From assembly GCA_016219185.1 (NCBI GenBank), contig JACRBZ010000086.1, positions 1-64,000 of the forward strand: 64,000 nt of DNA, written 5' to 3'. Every line of letters starts with the position of its first letter. The first letter of the stretch is position 1. The translations under genes and the position numbers were made by a program. The DNA is from Deltaproteobacteria bacterium. GTDB taxonomy: Bacteria; Desulfobacterota; Desulfobacteria; Desulfobacterales; Desulfatirhabdiaceae. Positions 35,279 to 44,435 of this stretch are shown piece after piece. The notes beneath the pieces were generated by a model. It saw only the letters and a program-made list of their open reading frames with translations. It was not told the origin of the DNA and searched no databases.

Positions 35279-36175
35279 ATGCTCGAATTCCTCTCGCATA
35301 TCACCCTGTCATCCCTTTTGCAGCAGGTTCTGGTCGGCCTCAGCCGAACAACGATTCTGTTCATCGTGGCCTCGGGCCTCAGCCTGGTCCTGGGAGTTCT
35401 TCGCATACCGAACCTGGCACATGGCTCGTTTTATATGATCGGCGCATTTTTAACCTATTCCGTTGCCACGGTTGTGGGGGGAAAGGCCGGGTTTTGGGTG
35501 GCGCTGGCAGTGGCTCCCATGGGCGTGGCCCTGGTCAGCCTCATCCTGGAGCGTGGCCTGTTCTGCCACCTCTATGACCGGGAGCATCTCATGCTGCTGC
35601 TGTTCACGTTTTCATTCACCCTGGTCTTTGGAGACATCGTCAAGATCATCTGGGGGTCTGATTTCCGGTCCATTTCAATACCGGCTGTTTTTCAAGGGTC
35701 GCTTTCGATTTTCGGCCTTCCCCTTCCGCGCTACAATGTTTTTCTGCTGATTATCGGACCTCTCGTGGCTCTGGGGCTTTGGATTCTGACCCAGAAAACC
35801 AAAATCGGAAAAATTGCCCGGGCCGCGGCCGTTGACCGGGAGATGGTCGGAGCGGTCGGCATCAATGTCAGTCTGGTGTTCTCGGCCGTATTCGTGATCG
35901 GATGTTTTCTGGCCGGACTCGGCGGGGCCCTGGTGGCCCCTACCCAGAACATCACTCAGGGCATGGATCACTCCATCATCATGGAAGCGTTTCTGATCGT
36001 CATTGTCGGGGGCCTTGGCAATATCTGGGGGGCTCTTTTGGGCGCGCTCATTTTTGGCCTGACGGACGCCGTCGGCATCCTGTTATGGCCCCAGTTCGCC
36101 ATTGTATTTCCCTATGCCGTGGTGGTAACCATCCTGATGATCCGGCCCAAGGGCCTTCTCAAATCAACCTGGTAA
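35279..36175 (+). CDS. livH: Branched-chain amino acid ABC permease LivH
   Basis: 298 residues with about eight membrane helices. The FIVASGLSLVLGVLRIPNLAHG segment and the C-terminal GGLGNIWGALLGALIFG loop, which contacts the ATPase, are typical. It begins 12 nt after livK. Confidence 0.93.
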   Translation: MLEFLSHITLSSLLQQVLVGLSRTTILFIVASGLSLVLGVLRIPNLAHGSFYMIGAFLTYSVATVVGGKAGFWVALAVAPMGVALVSLILERGLFCHLYDREHLMLLLFTFSFTLVFGDIVKIIWGSDFRSISIPAVFQGSLSIFGLPLPRYNVFLLIIGPLVALGLWILTQKTKIGKIARAAAVDREMVGAVGINVSLVFSAVFVIGCFLAGLGGALVAPTQNITQGMDHSIIMEAFLIVIVGGLGNIWGALLGALIFGLTDAVGILLWPQFAIVFPYAVVVTILMIRPKGLLKSTW

Positions 36176-36208
36176 ACGGTCATGAATCGCCTGTGCATTC
36201 GGCTTGAG

Positions 36209-36254
36209 CGTGAGAGCGTGAAGGCGAAACCATTAACGATTTCACGCTCTCACG
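36209..36254. repeat. 14-bp perfect inverted repeat between livH and livM
   Basis: CGTGAGAGCGTGAA (36209-36222) pairs with TTCACGCTCTCACG (36241-36254), with an 18-nt loop. No T-run follows, so a classical terminator is unlikely. It could adjust livHM expression or be a REP-like insertion in the operon. Confidence 0.7.
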
Positions 36255-36298
36255 ATTTCACGAAGTATTTTCGCGGTAAACGGTAAAAGGAGAGCGTA

Positions 36299-37264
36299 TT
36301 GCCGGATAAAAAAAACAATGTGAAGATGGTGTTGTGGATAATGGGGATCGGGCTTCTGTTCCTTTTTCTGCCCCGTTTTCTGCCCCGGTTCTATGTCTAC
36401 CTGACGGCCCTGATCCTGCTGACGGGGCTCCTGGCAACCAGCCTGAATCTGGTGCTGGGATTCGGCGGCATGTATCAGTTTCACCATGCGGTGTTTTATG
36501 GCATCGGGGCGTATTCACTGGCCCTGATGCTGACCAAATCAGGCCTTCCGGCCTGGACCGGCTTTGTTGTCGCCCCCCTGGTCTCCGCAGTGTTGGGATA
36601 TGTCATCGGTTTGATCTGCGTCCGGCTATCCAAACTGTATTTCGGCATGCTTCAAATCTCCCTGGGATCCCTGGTCTGGGCCATCGTGTTCCGGTGGTAT
36701 TCCTTTACCGGAGGCGATGATGGCATTCACGGCATTCCGCTTCCAAAGATTCTGTCCGCTTCTCACGGCGCCTATTATTTTACCCTTATCATTACCGCAA
36801 TCTCCCTTTTTTTGATGTATCGCATCGTGAATTCCCCATTTGGCAGAACGTTTCAGGCCATTCGCGACAACCCCGAAAGATGCGAGGCCATCGGCGTCAA
36901 TGTCCGGCGGCACCAACTCGCCGGGGAGGTGATTGCCGGTTTTTTCGCCGGGGTTGCCTGAACGCTTTTTGTGACGGTTGATGCCTCGGTGTTTCCGGAT
37001 CTGATGTTCTGGACCCTTTCCCTTGAAATTCTGATCATGTGCCTTCTGGGTGGATGGTTCACTTTTTTCGGTCCCATGCTGGGAGCTGCCATCATGGTCT
37101 TGCTCAGAACCTTTGTGGGAATCTATACGGAGTACTGGACCCTGATCCTGGGGATCGTGCTGATGCTGCTGATTTTTTTCATGCCGGATGGGGTGCTGGG
37201 GATGATTCTGAAGTCAGGGATCGGGAGCCGGAAAGACGCCTCGGTCTTCCACCCAAAGGCGTGA
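36299..37264 (+). pseudogene. livM: LivM permease gene with an in-frame UGA
   Basis: The frame from the TTG at 36299 (AGGAG about 7 nt upstream) to 37264 would encode 321 residues, the normal LivM length. A TGA at 36959-36961 splits it into 220 residues and the 100-codon downstream remainder, all in one frame. The site lies in FFAGVA-[stop]-TLFVTV, where relatives usually have a Gly, so one change from GGA to TGA explains it. The C-terminal GGWFTFFGPMLGAAIMV loop is past the stop. The product would lack its ATPase contact unless UGA is read through. Confidence 0.85.
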
Positions 37265-37320
37265 ATTGCTACAAGCAATCAAAATGACTTTTTGGTATTG
37301 ATGATGGGATAAGTTTTTAC

Positions 37321-38055
37321 ATGCTGAAAGTTGAAAATCTACAAAAATCATTTGACGGCTTCATGGCGGTTTCCGACGCCAATCTTGAGGTCAATAAAGG
37401 CGAGGTGGTGGCCGTAATCGGTCCGAACGGCGCCGGGAAAACCACGCTCTTTCATCTAATTACCGGACAGGTATCCCCGAGCAAAGGCCGCATCCTCTTC
37501 AAAGGCCGGGACATTGCCGGTCTGGCGCCTCATCATATCTGCAAAAAAGGCATCTGCCGCTCCTACCAGGTGGTCAATATATTCAACCGGATGACGGTGT
37601 TTGAAAATGTCCAGGTTGCATTGATGTCCTTTGCGAAGCTGACCTTTAACCTGCTGACGCCTGCTAGAAAACTTCTGATTAAAGAAACCATGGGCATTCT
37701 GGAAAGCGTCGGACTGGCGGAAAAAGCCGACCAAATCAGCGGCTCCTTGTCTCACGGCGATCAAAAAGTCCTTGAAATCGCCATTGCCCTGGGGAACCGG
37801 CCGGAGCTCCTGATTCTGGATGAACCCACGGCCGGCATGTCTCCGGAAGAAACCGCAATGGCACTTGGCCTGATGAACCGGCTTTCCGGGGACCTGGGGT
37901 TGACCATCCTGTTCTGTGAACACGACATGGAACTGGTATTTTCCATTGCCCAGAGAATCATGGTCATGCAGCAGGGAAAGACCCTGATTCAGGGGGCTCC
38001 GGACCAGGTCAAATCCAGCCGGCAGGTACAGGAAGCCTATCTGGGGGGGTGCTGA
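37321..38055 (+). CDS. livG: Branched-chain amino acid ABC ATPase LivG
   Basis: 244 residues with Walker A GPNGAGKTT, a signature SHGDQKVLEIA (usually SYGQQR), Walker B LLILDEPTAG and the switch His in CEHDM. All are intact, so it should still hydrolyse ATP. Confidence 0.94.
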   Translation: MLKVENLQKSFDGFMAVSDANLEVNKGEVVAVIGPNGAGKTTLFHLITGQVSPSKGRILFKGRDIAGLAPHHICKKGICRSYQVVNIFNRMTVFENVQVALMSFAKLTFNLLTPARKLLIKETMGILESVGLAEKADQISGSLSHGDQKVLEIAIALGNRPELLILDEPTAGMSPEETAMALGLMNRLSGDLGLTILFCEHDMELVFSIAQRIMVMQQGKTLIQGAPDQVKSSRQVQEAYLGGC

Positions 38056-38753
38056 TGCTTGAGGTCAGTGATATACATACTTACTATGGCCTGAGCCACG
38101 TACTTTTCGGCGTATCCCTTACGGTAAACCAGGGAGAGATCGTCTGCCTACTGGGAAGAAACGGCGCGGGAAAGAGCACAACGATGCGGAGCATCATGGG
38201 ACTGAATCCGCCGCAAAATGGGACCATCCGGTTTAAAGGCATCACCTGCACCGGCCAGAAACCTTATCTTCTGGCCCGCATGGGCATGGGATTCGTTCCG
38301 GATGACCGCAGGGTTTTTGCCGATCTGACGGTCGGGGAAAATCTTGAGATCGTCCAGCGAAAGCATCAAAAAACCGGAATCTGGAATAAGGATGCGGTTT
38401 ACGATTTTTTTCCGCCTTTAAGAAACATCGATGCCCGGCGGGCCGGCTTTTTAAGCGGCGGCGAGCAGCAGATGCTGACCATCGGCCGGGCCCTGATGAC
38501 CAACCCGGATCTTCTCCTTCTGGATGAACCCACCGAGGGACTTGCCCCCCTTGTGGTGAAACTGCTGGAGCAGCAGATTCGAAAGCTCAAGGACACCGGG
38601 CTGACCGTTCTTTTGGCCGAGCAGAACCAAAACATTGCGCTGGGACTGAGCGATCGCGGCTATGTCATCGACAACGGCGTGATCCGTTTCGGAGGAACCA
38701 TTCAGGAACTGATGGAAAACGAATCCATCCGCCAAAAATATCTTTGCATTTAA
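38055..38753 (+). CDS. livF: Branched-chain amino acid ABC ATPase LivF
   Basis: 232 residues from the ATG at 38055, which overlaps the livG stop as TGATG. Walker A GRNGAGKST, signature LSGGEQQML, Walker B LLLLDEPTEG and a switch Gln (LAEQNQ) are present. Last gene of livKHMGF. No terminator is obvious in the 85 bp that follow. Confidence 0.94.
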   Translation: MLEVSDIHTYYGLSHVLFGVSLTVNQGEIVCLLGRNGAGKSTTMRSIMGLNPPQNGTIRFKGITCTGQKPYLLARMGMGFVPDDRRVFADLTVGENLEIVQRKHQKTGIWNKDAVYDFFPPLRNIDARRAGFLSGGEQQMLTIGRALMTNPDLLLLDEPTEGLAPLVVKLLEQQIRKLKDTGLTVLLAEQNQNIALGLSDRGYVIDNGVIRFGGTIQELMENESIRQKYLCI

Positions 38754-38841
38754 CCCATTCTTGATCTATCAATCAAAGCATACCATAGAAAGTATCTCAC
38801 ATACTTCTTTCACCCAAATCTCAAATTTCAGGACATGATTG

Positions 38842-39222
38842 ATGTTTATCGAAAAAGATCTTTTCGCCCAGTATGTCGGAATTGAACTCATTGAAATGGC
38901 TGAAGGCAGGGCCAAGGCCAGGCTCAAAATTCAGAAACATCACCTGAACGGCGTCGGACTGACGCAAGGCGGCGTGGTTTTCACCCTGGCGGATCTGGTC
39001 TTTGCCGCGGCGTCCAATGCCTATGGACCGGTTGCCGTGGCCATTAACGCCAGCATCTCCTTTGTCAAGGCAAGCACCGAGGGCGCGGTGCTGACAGCCG
39101 AAGCCAAAGAAATTTCCCGCAATCGCAAACTGGCGTCCTACACCATTCATGTAACGGATGAGCAGGAAGAGATGGTCGCCATTTTTCAGGGAATGGTGTA
39201 CATCAAACCCCCGAGGAAATAA
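38842..39222 (+). CDS. PaaI-family hotdog thioesterase
   Basis: 126 residues, ATG at 38842 with AGGA upstream. The hotdog core carries HLNGVGLTQGGVVFTLADLVF, in which the Asn and the GG pair fit the PaaI active site, followed by ADLVFAAASN. It should cleave an acyl- or aryl-CoA ester. Its place after the liv operon could mean CoA-ester turnover in amino-acid breakdown, but that is inference. Confidence 0.88.
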   Translation: MFIEKDLFAQYVGIELIEMAEGRAKARLKIQKHHLNGVGLTQGGVVFTLADLVFAAASNAYGPVAVAINASISFVKASTEGAVLTAEAKEISRNRKLASYTIHVTDEQEEMVAIFQGMVYIKPPRK

Positions 39223-39268
39223 ACGCCACGGATTGTCGCAAATTGCACCCGGCAGGAGATAACCTGAA

Positions 39269-40561
39269 ATGAGAGTGCTTCTGATTTCCGCCAATACAGA
39301 GCAAATCAACATGCCGGTGCTGCCCCTGGGGATGGCCTGCGTTGCCGCAGCCGCCCAGAACGCCGGGCATGAAGTGCAAACCGTCAACCTGATGATGCAA
39401 AAAGATGTCCGCACGCCGATTGCGCGGGCAATCCAAGCATTTTCTCCCGAAGTGATCGGCATATCGGTCCGAAACATTGACGATCAGTTCATGGAGACCC
39501 CGACGTTTCTATTGAATTCGGTCAGAGATGTCGTTTCGATCTGCCGAAGTCTTTCGAATGCACCCATTGTTCTGGGCGGCGCCGGATACAGCATTTTTCC
39601 GAAAACCGCTTTGGAATATCTTGGCGCGGATATGGGCATCCAGGGAGAAGGGGAAGCCGCATTTATCCTGCTTCTGGAACAACTGCGGCGCAATGCGGAT
39701 TTATCCGGGATCCCCGGTCTTTATCTACCAGGAGCCGGCACCTTGGAAAAACCACCAAAAAAACCAATTGCCACCCGAAACCTGGATGAATTTCCCATAC
39801 CGCTCCCCAACATCCATCTTTCTCCCCATACGGGCATCGAAGAAAACCAGTTGTGGATTCCGTTTCAAACCCGGCGGGGATGCCCCATGGATTGCAGTTA
39901 TTGTTCCACGGCAACCATCGAGGGCCGGATTCTCCGAAAGTTTTCTCCCCAAAAGGCTGTTGAAGGGCTTCGCCGATATGCGGAAGCCGGATTTCGTCAG
40001 TTTTTCTTTGTGGACAATACATTTAACCTTCCGCCGTCTTATGCCAAAGCGCTTTGTGATGCCATTATCGCCGCCGGACTGAATATCCGGTGGCGCTGCA
40101 TTCTCTACCCCTGGAAAGCAGACGATGCGCTCATCGGGAAAATGGCCAGAGCCGGGTGCAGTGAAGTGAGCTTCGGGTTTGAAAGCGGTTCTGAAAAAAT
40201 TCTGAAGAACCTGAACAAACGGTTTACACCCCATGAAGTTGTAAGGATTTCCGAAACCCTTCAAAAACATGGCATTCGGCAAATGGGTTTTTTGCTGTTG
40301 GGTGGCCCCGGCGAAACCCCGGAAACGGTCGCGCAAAGCCTGCATTTTGCGGATGCATTGCAGCTTGAAGCCATGAAAGTCACAACGGGCATCCGGATTT
40401 ACCCTTACACGGCCCTGGCCCGGATTGCCATCAGCGAAGGCCTGATTGCCTCTGAAACCGAGCTGATATTCCCCCATTTTTATGTGGCCAAAAACCTGAG
40501 GGACCGGCTGATAGAAACCGTCAGCAACTGGATGAAAGATCGTCCGAACTGGCTGAAGTAA
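39269..40561 (+). CDS. B12-binding-domain radical SAM protein
   Basis: 430 residues. The N-terminal half (about 1-150) is a cobalamin-binding Rossmann-like domain (LLISANTEQINMPVLPLG, with the EVIGISVRN strand). The radical SAM motif CPMDCSYC at about 205-212 binds the 4Fe-4S cluster. Residues FGFESGSEKIL and GGPGETPETV are typical of the family's barrel. It could be a methylase or ring-modifying enzyme; the substrate is unknown. Confidence 0.9.
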   Translation: MRVLLISANTEQINMPVLPLGMACVAAAAQNAGHEVQTVNLMMQKDVRTPIARAIQAFSPEVIGISVRNIDDQFMETPTFLLNSVRDVVSICRSLSNAPIVLGGAGYSIFPKTALEYLGADMGIQGEGEAAFILLLEQLRRNADLSGIPGLYLPGAGTLEKPPKKPIATRNLDEFPIPLPNIHLSPHTGIEENQLWIPFQTRRGCPMDCSYCSTATIEGRILRKFSPQKAVEGLRRYAEAGFRQFFFVDNTFNLPPSYAKALCDAIIAAGLNIRWRCILYPWKADDALIGKMARAGCSEVSFGFESGSEKILKNLNKRFTPHEVVRISETLQKHGIRQMGFLLLGGPGETPETVAQSLHFADALQLEAMKVTTGIRIYPYTALARIAISEGLIASETELIFPHFYVAKNLRDRLIETVSNWMKDRPNWLK

Positions 40562-40616
40562 CGATATCTTTTTGATACGATTTTGTGACGGTCTTCAGAA
40601 CGGGGATAGAAACAGC

Positions 40617-40934
40617 TTATCGCAGTACGTTTTTTTCTTTCTTGAGGATTTCCGTCACCTTTGGAAAATGCTCTGTGCTATGTCTTGAATATTCCTTAAG
40701 AACTGCGTTCATAAGGGTTTGGTATCCCTTCCCTCTGGCCTTGAACCATTGCAGAACATCCGCGTCCACTCGCAGCGTCACGACAGCTTTTGGCTTGGGA
40801 AGAACCAGCGTAGCCTTTCTGAAAAAATTGTCATCCAGTTCGGGAATATCGGAAAGGTCAATGTCTTCATCCATCATGGAATCAATCCGTTGCCAGTCTG
40901 TCAGCGATTGCGTCTTTAAATTTTTTTTACTCAC
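40617..40934 (-). CDS. brnA: BrnA antitoxin
   Basis: 105 residues. The C-terminal part AVVTLRVDADVLQWFKARGKGYQTLMNAVLKEY is the ribbon-helix-helix region of BrnA, which neutralises BrnT and represses its own operon. It overlaps brnT by 8 nt in the usual toxin-first order. Confidence 0.92.
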   Translation of the reverse strand: MSKKNLKTQSLTDWQRIDSMMDEDIDLSDIPELDDNFFRKATLVLPKPKAVVTLRVDADVLQWFKARGKGYQTLMNAVLKEYSRHSTEHFPKVTEILKKEKNVLR

Positions 40935-41172
40935 ATTCGTTTGCCTTTCTCATCGAAATAATTCGGACAACGCCATTTCTCTTTGTAAACGCTATCACCA
41001 TAAGCCGGTTGTCAACATGGCCAAAAGCAATGAATCTTTGTTCACCGTAATCCTGTCGCGCATCTTCCAGAGTCAGGAATGGACCGGTGAAAAGTTTAGG
41101 CGCATCGTTGAAATCGACACCGTGCTTTTCAACATTGGCAAGTCGCTTTTCATCGTCCCATTCAAATCTCAT
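40927..41172 (-). CDS. brnT: BrnT ribonuclease toxin
   Basis: 81 residues, an RNase-like toxin of a type II pair. The FEWDDEKRLANVEKHGVDF start and the GEQRFIAFGHVDNR..VIAF strands are characteristic, and the C-terminal RIISMRKAN holds the catalytic Arg region. The short palindrome ACAAATTGT (41188-41196) 16 bp upstream of the start may be the operator. Confidence 0.93.
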   Translation of the reverse strand: MRFEWDDEKRLANVEKHGVDFNDAPKLFTGPFLTLEDARQDYGEQRFIAFGHVDNRLMVIAFTKRNGVVRIISMRKANECE

Positions 41173-41380
41173 GATTAAAATGTATTAACAAATTGTAAAT
41201 ATTTCAAGAAAAATAAGATTGAGAGTACCGAAAAAAAATCCCGACGAACAATTTTCACATCAAAAATACATTGACACGCCTGCCTGAATCATGAAGATAG
41301 TATCTGATTCACTGGCTAAGGTAACTGAAGAAAACGGGTCCATCACCTTAAAAAAACAGTCCTCTTTTGAGAAGAATAGC

Positions 41381-42121
41381 ATGATACTTGCGGTTGAAGA
41401 GCTTTCGATCAATGCCTGGCCGGCATTACAGACAGTGCTTATTGATGGTTGGGTCCTCCGATTTGCCAACGGATTCAGCAAACGCGCCAATTCCATCAAT
41501 CCGCTGTATCCTTCAAAAAGAACCGCCACAGAGAAAATCGCAGCTTGTGAAAAGATATATCGCGACAGGGACCTGCCGGTTGTTTTCAAGATGACCAACG
41601 CGGCTTATCCCGAAGGGCTGGATTCGCTGTTGGCTGAGCGGGGCTATCAAACCGAATCGGCTACCAGTGTTCAGCTTTTGGATTTGAATAATTGTGATTT
41701 GTCATCAGAGCTGGATACAGCGTTTACCCCATTAACACTTGATGCGTGGCAATCTGATTTTTGCCGGATGAATGGCATTGAGGGCAAAAACCAAACGACA
41801 CATCGACTCATGCTGCAGTCTATCATCCCTGCAGCATGTTTCGCATCGCTCCGAGTTGAAGATCGGATCATCGCCTGCGGTTTGGGCATTTTGCAGGGAG
41901 GGTTTTTGGGGTTGTTTGATATTGTGACGAGTCCTGACTGCAGGCGACGTGGATATGGCGAGCGGCTCGTACGCAGCCTTTTAAGCTGGGCAAAGCATCA
42001 GGGAGCTCACACCGCATATCTTCAGGTGATGTTGAACAATGCGCCTTCCCTGCGTCTGTATGCAAGGATCGGTTTTCAGGAAACCTATCAATATTGGTAT
42101 CGCGTTAATCACAGTCCCTGA
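41381..42121 (+). CDS. GNAT-family N-acetyltransferase
   Basis: 246 residues from the ATG at 41381, whose N-terminus (EELSINAWPALQT..DGWVLRFANG) matches relatives better than the ATG at 41291. GAGAAG lies just upstream. The C-terminal GNAT fold has VTSPDCRRRGYGERLVRSLL, the acetyl-CoA-binding loop, and NNAPSLRLYARIGF. The N-terminal half has the same repeated fold. The acceptor is unknown. Confidence 0.87.
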   Translation: MILAVEELSINAWPALQTVLIDGWVLRFANGFSKRANSINPLYPSKRTATEKIAACEKIYRDRDLPVVFKMTNAAYPEGLDSLLAERGYQTESATSVQLLDLNNCDLSSELDTAFTPLTLDAWQSDFCRMNGIEGKNQTTHRLMLQSIIPAACFASLRVEDRIIACGLGILQGGFLGLFDIVTSPDCRRRGYGERLVRSLLSWAKHQGAHTAYLQVMLNNAPSLRLYARIGFQETYQYWYRVNHSP

Positions 42122-42149
42122 TGAAACCTTTTTTCAAGGCAAGGATAAC

Positions 42150-42866
42150 ATGACAATTTCATATTCCGTTATCATTCCCGCTTATGATGAACAGGAATGG
42201 CTGCCCGCCACGCTGGATGCGCTTCAAAACGCCATGAAAGCAATTGACATGGCCGGAGAGGTGATTGTCGCGGACAACAATTCGCGGGACAGAACCGCTG
42301 CCATTGCAAGGGAACACGGCGCCATTGTCGTATTTGAGCCGATAAACCAGATTTCAAGGGCTCGCAATGCCGGCGCGAAGGCCGCCAGGGGCCGGTATCT
42401 GATTTTTCTGGATGCGGACACGATTCCTTCCACCCCGCTGCTGCAAAAAGCATTGGGCAATCTTTCAAGCGGCACCTGTTGCGGCGGCGGCACTAAAGTG
42501 GTTTATGAAGGCAGGGTTCCCGGCATTGTCAGGGGCGCAACCAACCTCTGGAACCTGTTTTCCGTTAAATTCGGGATGGCAGCGGGCTGTTTTATCTATT
42601 GCTTGAAAGAGGCGTTCGATGCTATTGGCGGATTCAGCCAAAATGTCTATGCCAGTGAAGAAATCTGGTTTTCCCGGCAATTGCGGGCATGGGGAAAACA
42701 GCGTGGCATGGATTTTCGGATCATCAGTGATCCGCCGCTGATGACATCCAGCCGAAAACTACAATGGTTTTCACCGGCCCGGATGCTCGGGATGTTTGTA
42801 ATTCTCTGTTTTTTCCCTTTTGCGGTGCGCTTCCGCCATTTATGCCAGTTGTGCAGCGGCCCTTGA
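42150..42866 (+). CDS. Family 2 glycosyltransferase
   Basis: 238 residues from the ATG at 42150, with AAGGA just upstream; the frame from 42039 overlaps the GNAT gene. The nucleotide-binding start (YSVIIPAYDEQEWLPATL), the DxD-like FLDADT and the ASEEIWFSRQL motif are present. A hydrophobic stretch near the C-terminus may touch the membrane. It probably adds sugar to a lipid or polysaccharide. Confidence 0.9.
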   Translation: MTISYSVIIPAYDEQEWLPATLDALQNAMKAIDMAGEVIVADNNSRDRTAAIAREHGAIVVFEPINQISRARNAGAKAARGRYLIFLDADTIPSTPLLQKALGNLSSGTCCGGGTKVVYEGRVPGIVRGATNLWNLFSVKFGMAAGCFIYCLKEAFDAIGGFSQNVYASEEIWFSRQLRAWGKQRGMDFRIISDPPLMTSSRKLQWFSPARMLGMFVILCFFPFAVRFRHLCQLCSGP

Positions 42867-42964
42867 ATGAAAAAAGAGAGAAATAATCCGTTGAGGCATA
42901 ACCCGGGGCGGGTGATAAGCCCGCCCAATGTAGACCTGCATTGCCAAAGAAAAAGAAGGAAACC

Positions 42965-43735
42965 GTGATTCAACTGGAACCGTTAATTGTCTTGTTGCTC
43001 TGTCTGATGTCATTTATTGCCGGATTCATCGACAGCATCGCCGGCGGCGGGGGACTCATCCTGCTGCCTTCGCTTCTGATTGCCGGAATTCCTCCCCAGG
43101 CAGCCCTCGGGACCAATAAATTCGCATCGATTTTCGGAACCTCCGCTGCCCTGGCAAACTTCATCAAAAACGGCAAGGTGATTTGGAAAATCGCTGTTTT
43201 TGGCCTGGGCTTTTCGCTCCTGGGTTCGGTGATCGGAACAAAGGCCATATTGCTTATTGATCCGCAGACAACTGCAAAAATCATCATCATGCTGCTCCCG
43301 GTCACGGCCATCGTTACGTTTCTTCCCAAAAGGCAATTAAAGACTTCCTCAGCAGAGTTCTCCAGCAGGGAATTATTTGCCTACATCCCGCTGCTCTGTC
43401 TGGTCATCGGCTTCTATGACGGATTCTACGGACCGGGAACCGGGACCTTTCTCATTTTCGGGTTTTATATCTTTCTTGGCATGCACCTGATCAACGCATC
43501 CGCCATATCCAAGGTTTTCAATCTGGCATCCAATATCGGGGCTTTTTTCACCTTTTTAATGGCCGGCAAGGTTCTCTTCAGCATCGGGATTCCGATCGCG
43601 ATAGCCAATGTTGCCGGCGGATACCTGGGAAGCATCGTTGCCATCAGAAATGGTCAAAAACTCATAAAGGGGTTTATTCTTGCCGTGTTCATGATTCTTC
43701 TGCTAACACTGATATTCAGAATGTGGCGGGGGTAG
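42965..43735 (+). CDS. TauE/SafE-family anion exporter
   Basis: 256 residues from a GTG at 42965, with AAGGA 4 nt upstream; the TTG at 42941 is less likely. Eight or so membrane helices. The family motif FIDSIAGGGGLILLPSLL and the repeat FYDGFYGPGTGTFL are both seen. These proteins carry sulfite, sulfoacetate or similar anions out of the cell; the anion here is unknown. Confidence 0.9.
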   Translation: MIQLEPLIVLLLCLMSFIAGFIDSIAGGGGLILLPSLLIAGIPPQAALGTNKFASIFGTSAALANFIKNGKVIWKIAVFGLGFSLLGSVIGTKAILLIDPQTTAKIIIMLLPVTAIVTFLPKRQLKTSSAEFSSRELFAYIPLLCLVIGFYDGFYGPGTGTFLIFGFYIFLGMHLINASAISKVFNLASNIGAFFTFLMAGKVLFSIGIPIAIANVAGGYLGSIVAIRNGQKLIKGFILAVFMILLLTLIFRMWRG

Positions 43736-43863
43736 GCAATGCAGAAGGCAGATATTTTCAATAGATGGCATTTTCGGAAACCGGTTGCACGAGAATTTAC
43801 CGGACGCTACGCCATTAAACCTGGATTGTAGATCATTCTTAATCGGCATTTTCCATATCCGAA

Positions 43864-44037
43864 TCAGAAGGCCGGTCCGGGCAGAATCTCCTGTACTCGG
43901 TGGCGCAATTTCTTGACGTTCTGATCGAGTTTCCGGGTTTTCTCCGGGGTAAGAAGCGCCGCGATTTCCTCCCTGCTTTTTTCCAATTCCGCTTCAAGCT
44001 CGGGCAGCACTTCACGCCGGATTTTCTGGCTTGCCAT
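43864..44037 (-). CDS. Small helical protein, 57 residues
   Basis: From ATG 44037 (GAGG about 8 nt upstream) to TGA 43864. The product (starts MASQKIRREVLPELEAELEK) is highly charged and amphipathic, as expected for a helical hairpin or coiled coil. It is in a different frame from the longer frames at 43839 and 43900, whose products have Arg-rich, implausible composition. No family is recognised. Confidence 0.65.
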   Translation of the reverse strand: MASQKIRREVLPELEAELEKSREEIAALLTPEKTRKLDQNVKKLRHRVQEILPGPAF

Positions 44038-44435
44038 GATCTCTGCCTCGTGATGATCGGATTAACCTGCCGGACCTCGCTCATCGTTCAGTTCCAATCT
44101 TTTCACCATTCGTTTGACAATCCGTTCACTTCAAAGGATGATAACAGGATTTGATGCGAAAGTTCCGAAATGAGCCGCTCAGGGATCATCTTCATGCGCA
44201 ACCGCGGGAAGAAACACGGGTTTTGGCGGCAGCACCAAATACACGAATACGACTTCAGCAGTTGTCAAATTATTTAAATGTGGTAAAAGTAGAAACTTAG
44301 AACCTCTGTTTATTGACCATGAATGCATGGTAGTCTCCGATCAGGTTTCCCCCTGTAAAGGTAAATAATGACTTTTGTACAATCGGGAATAACCCACATA
44401 ACGTTTTCAGTTTTTGAGACAGGACACCATAGCCG
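44038..44435. other. 398-bp stretch with no supported gene
   Basis: No frame of reasonable composition is present. The left part should hold the promoter of the small minus-strand gene, the right part that of the MetE-like gene (a weak TTGTAC / CATAAC pair near 44375-44405). No known riboswitch is visible. Confidence 0.45.

Noticed and set aside
36959..36961. UGA in livM as a selenocysteine codon
   Set aside because: Relatives have Gly at this place, the protein family is not a selenoprotein family, and no convincing downstream SECIS-type hairpin was seen.
43839..44154. 81- and 84-codon frames on opposite strands
   Set aside because: Arg-rich or mixed composition; the 57-codon frame at 43864-44037 explains the region better.
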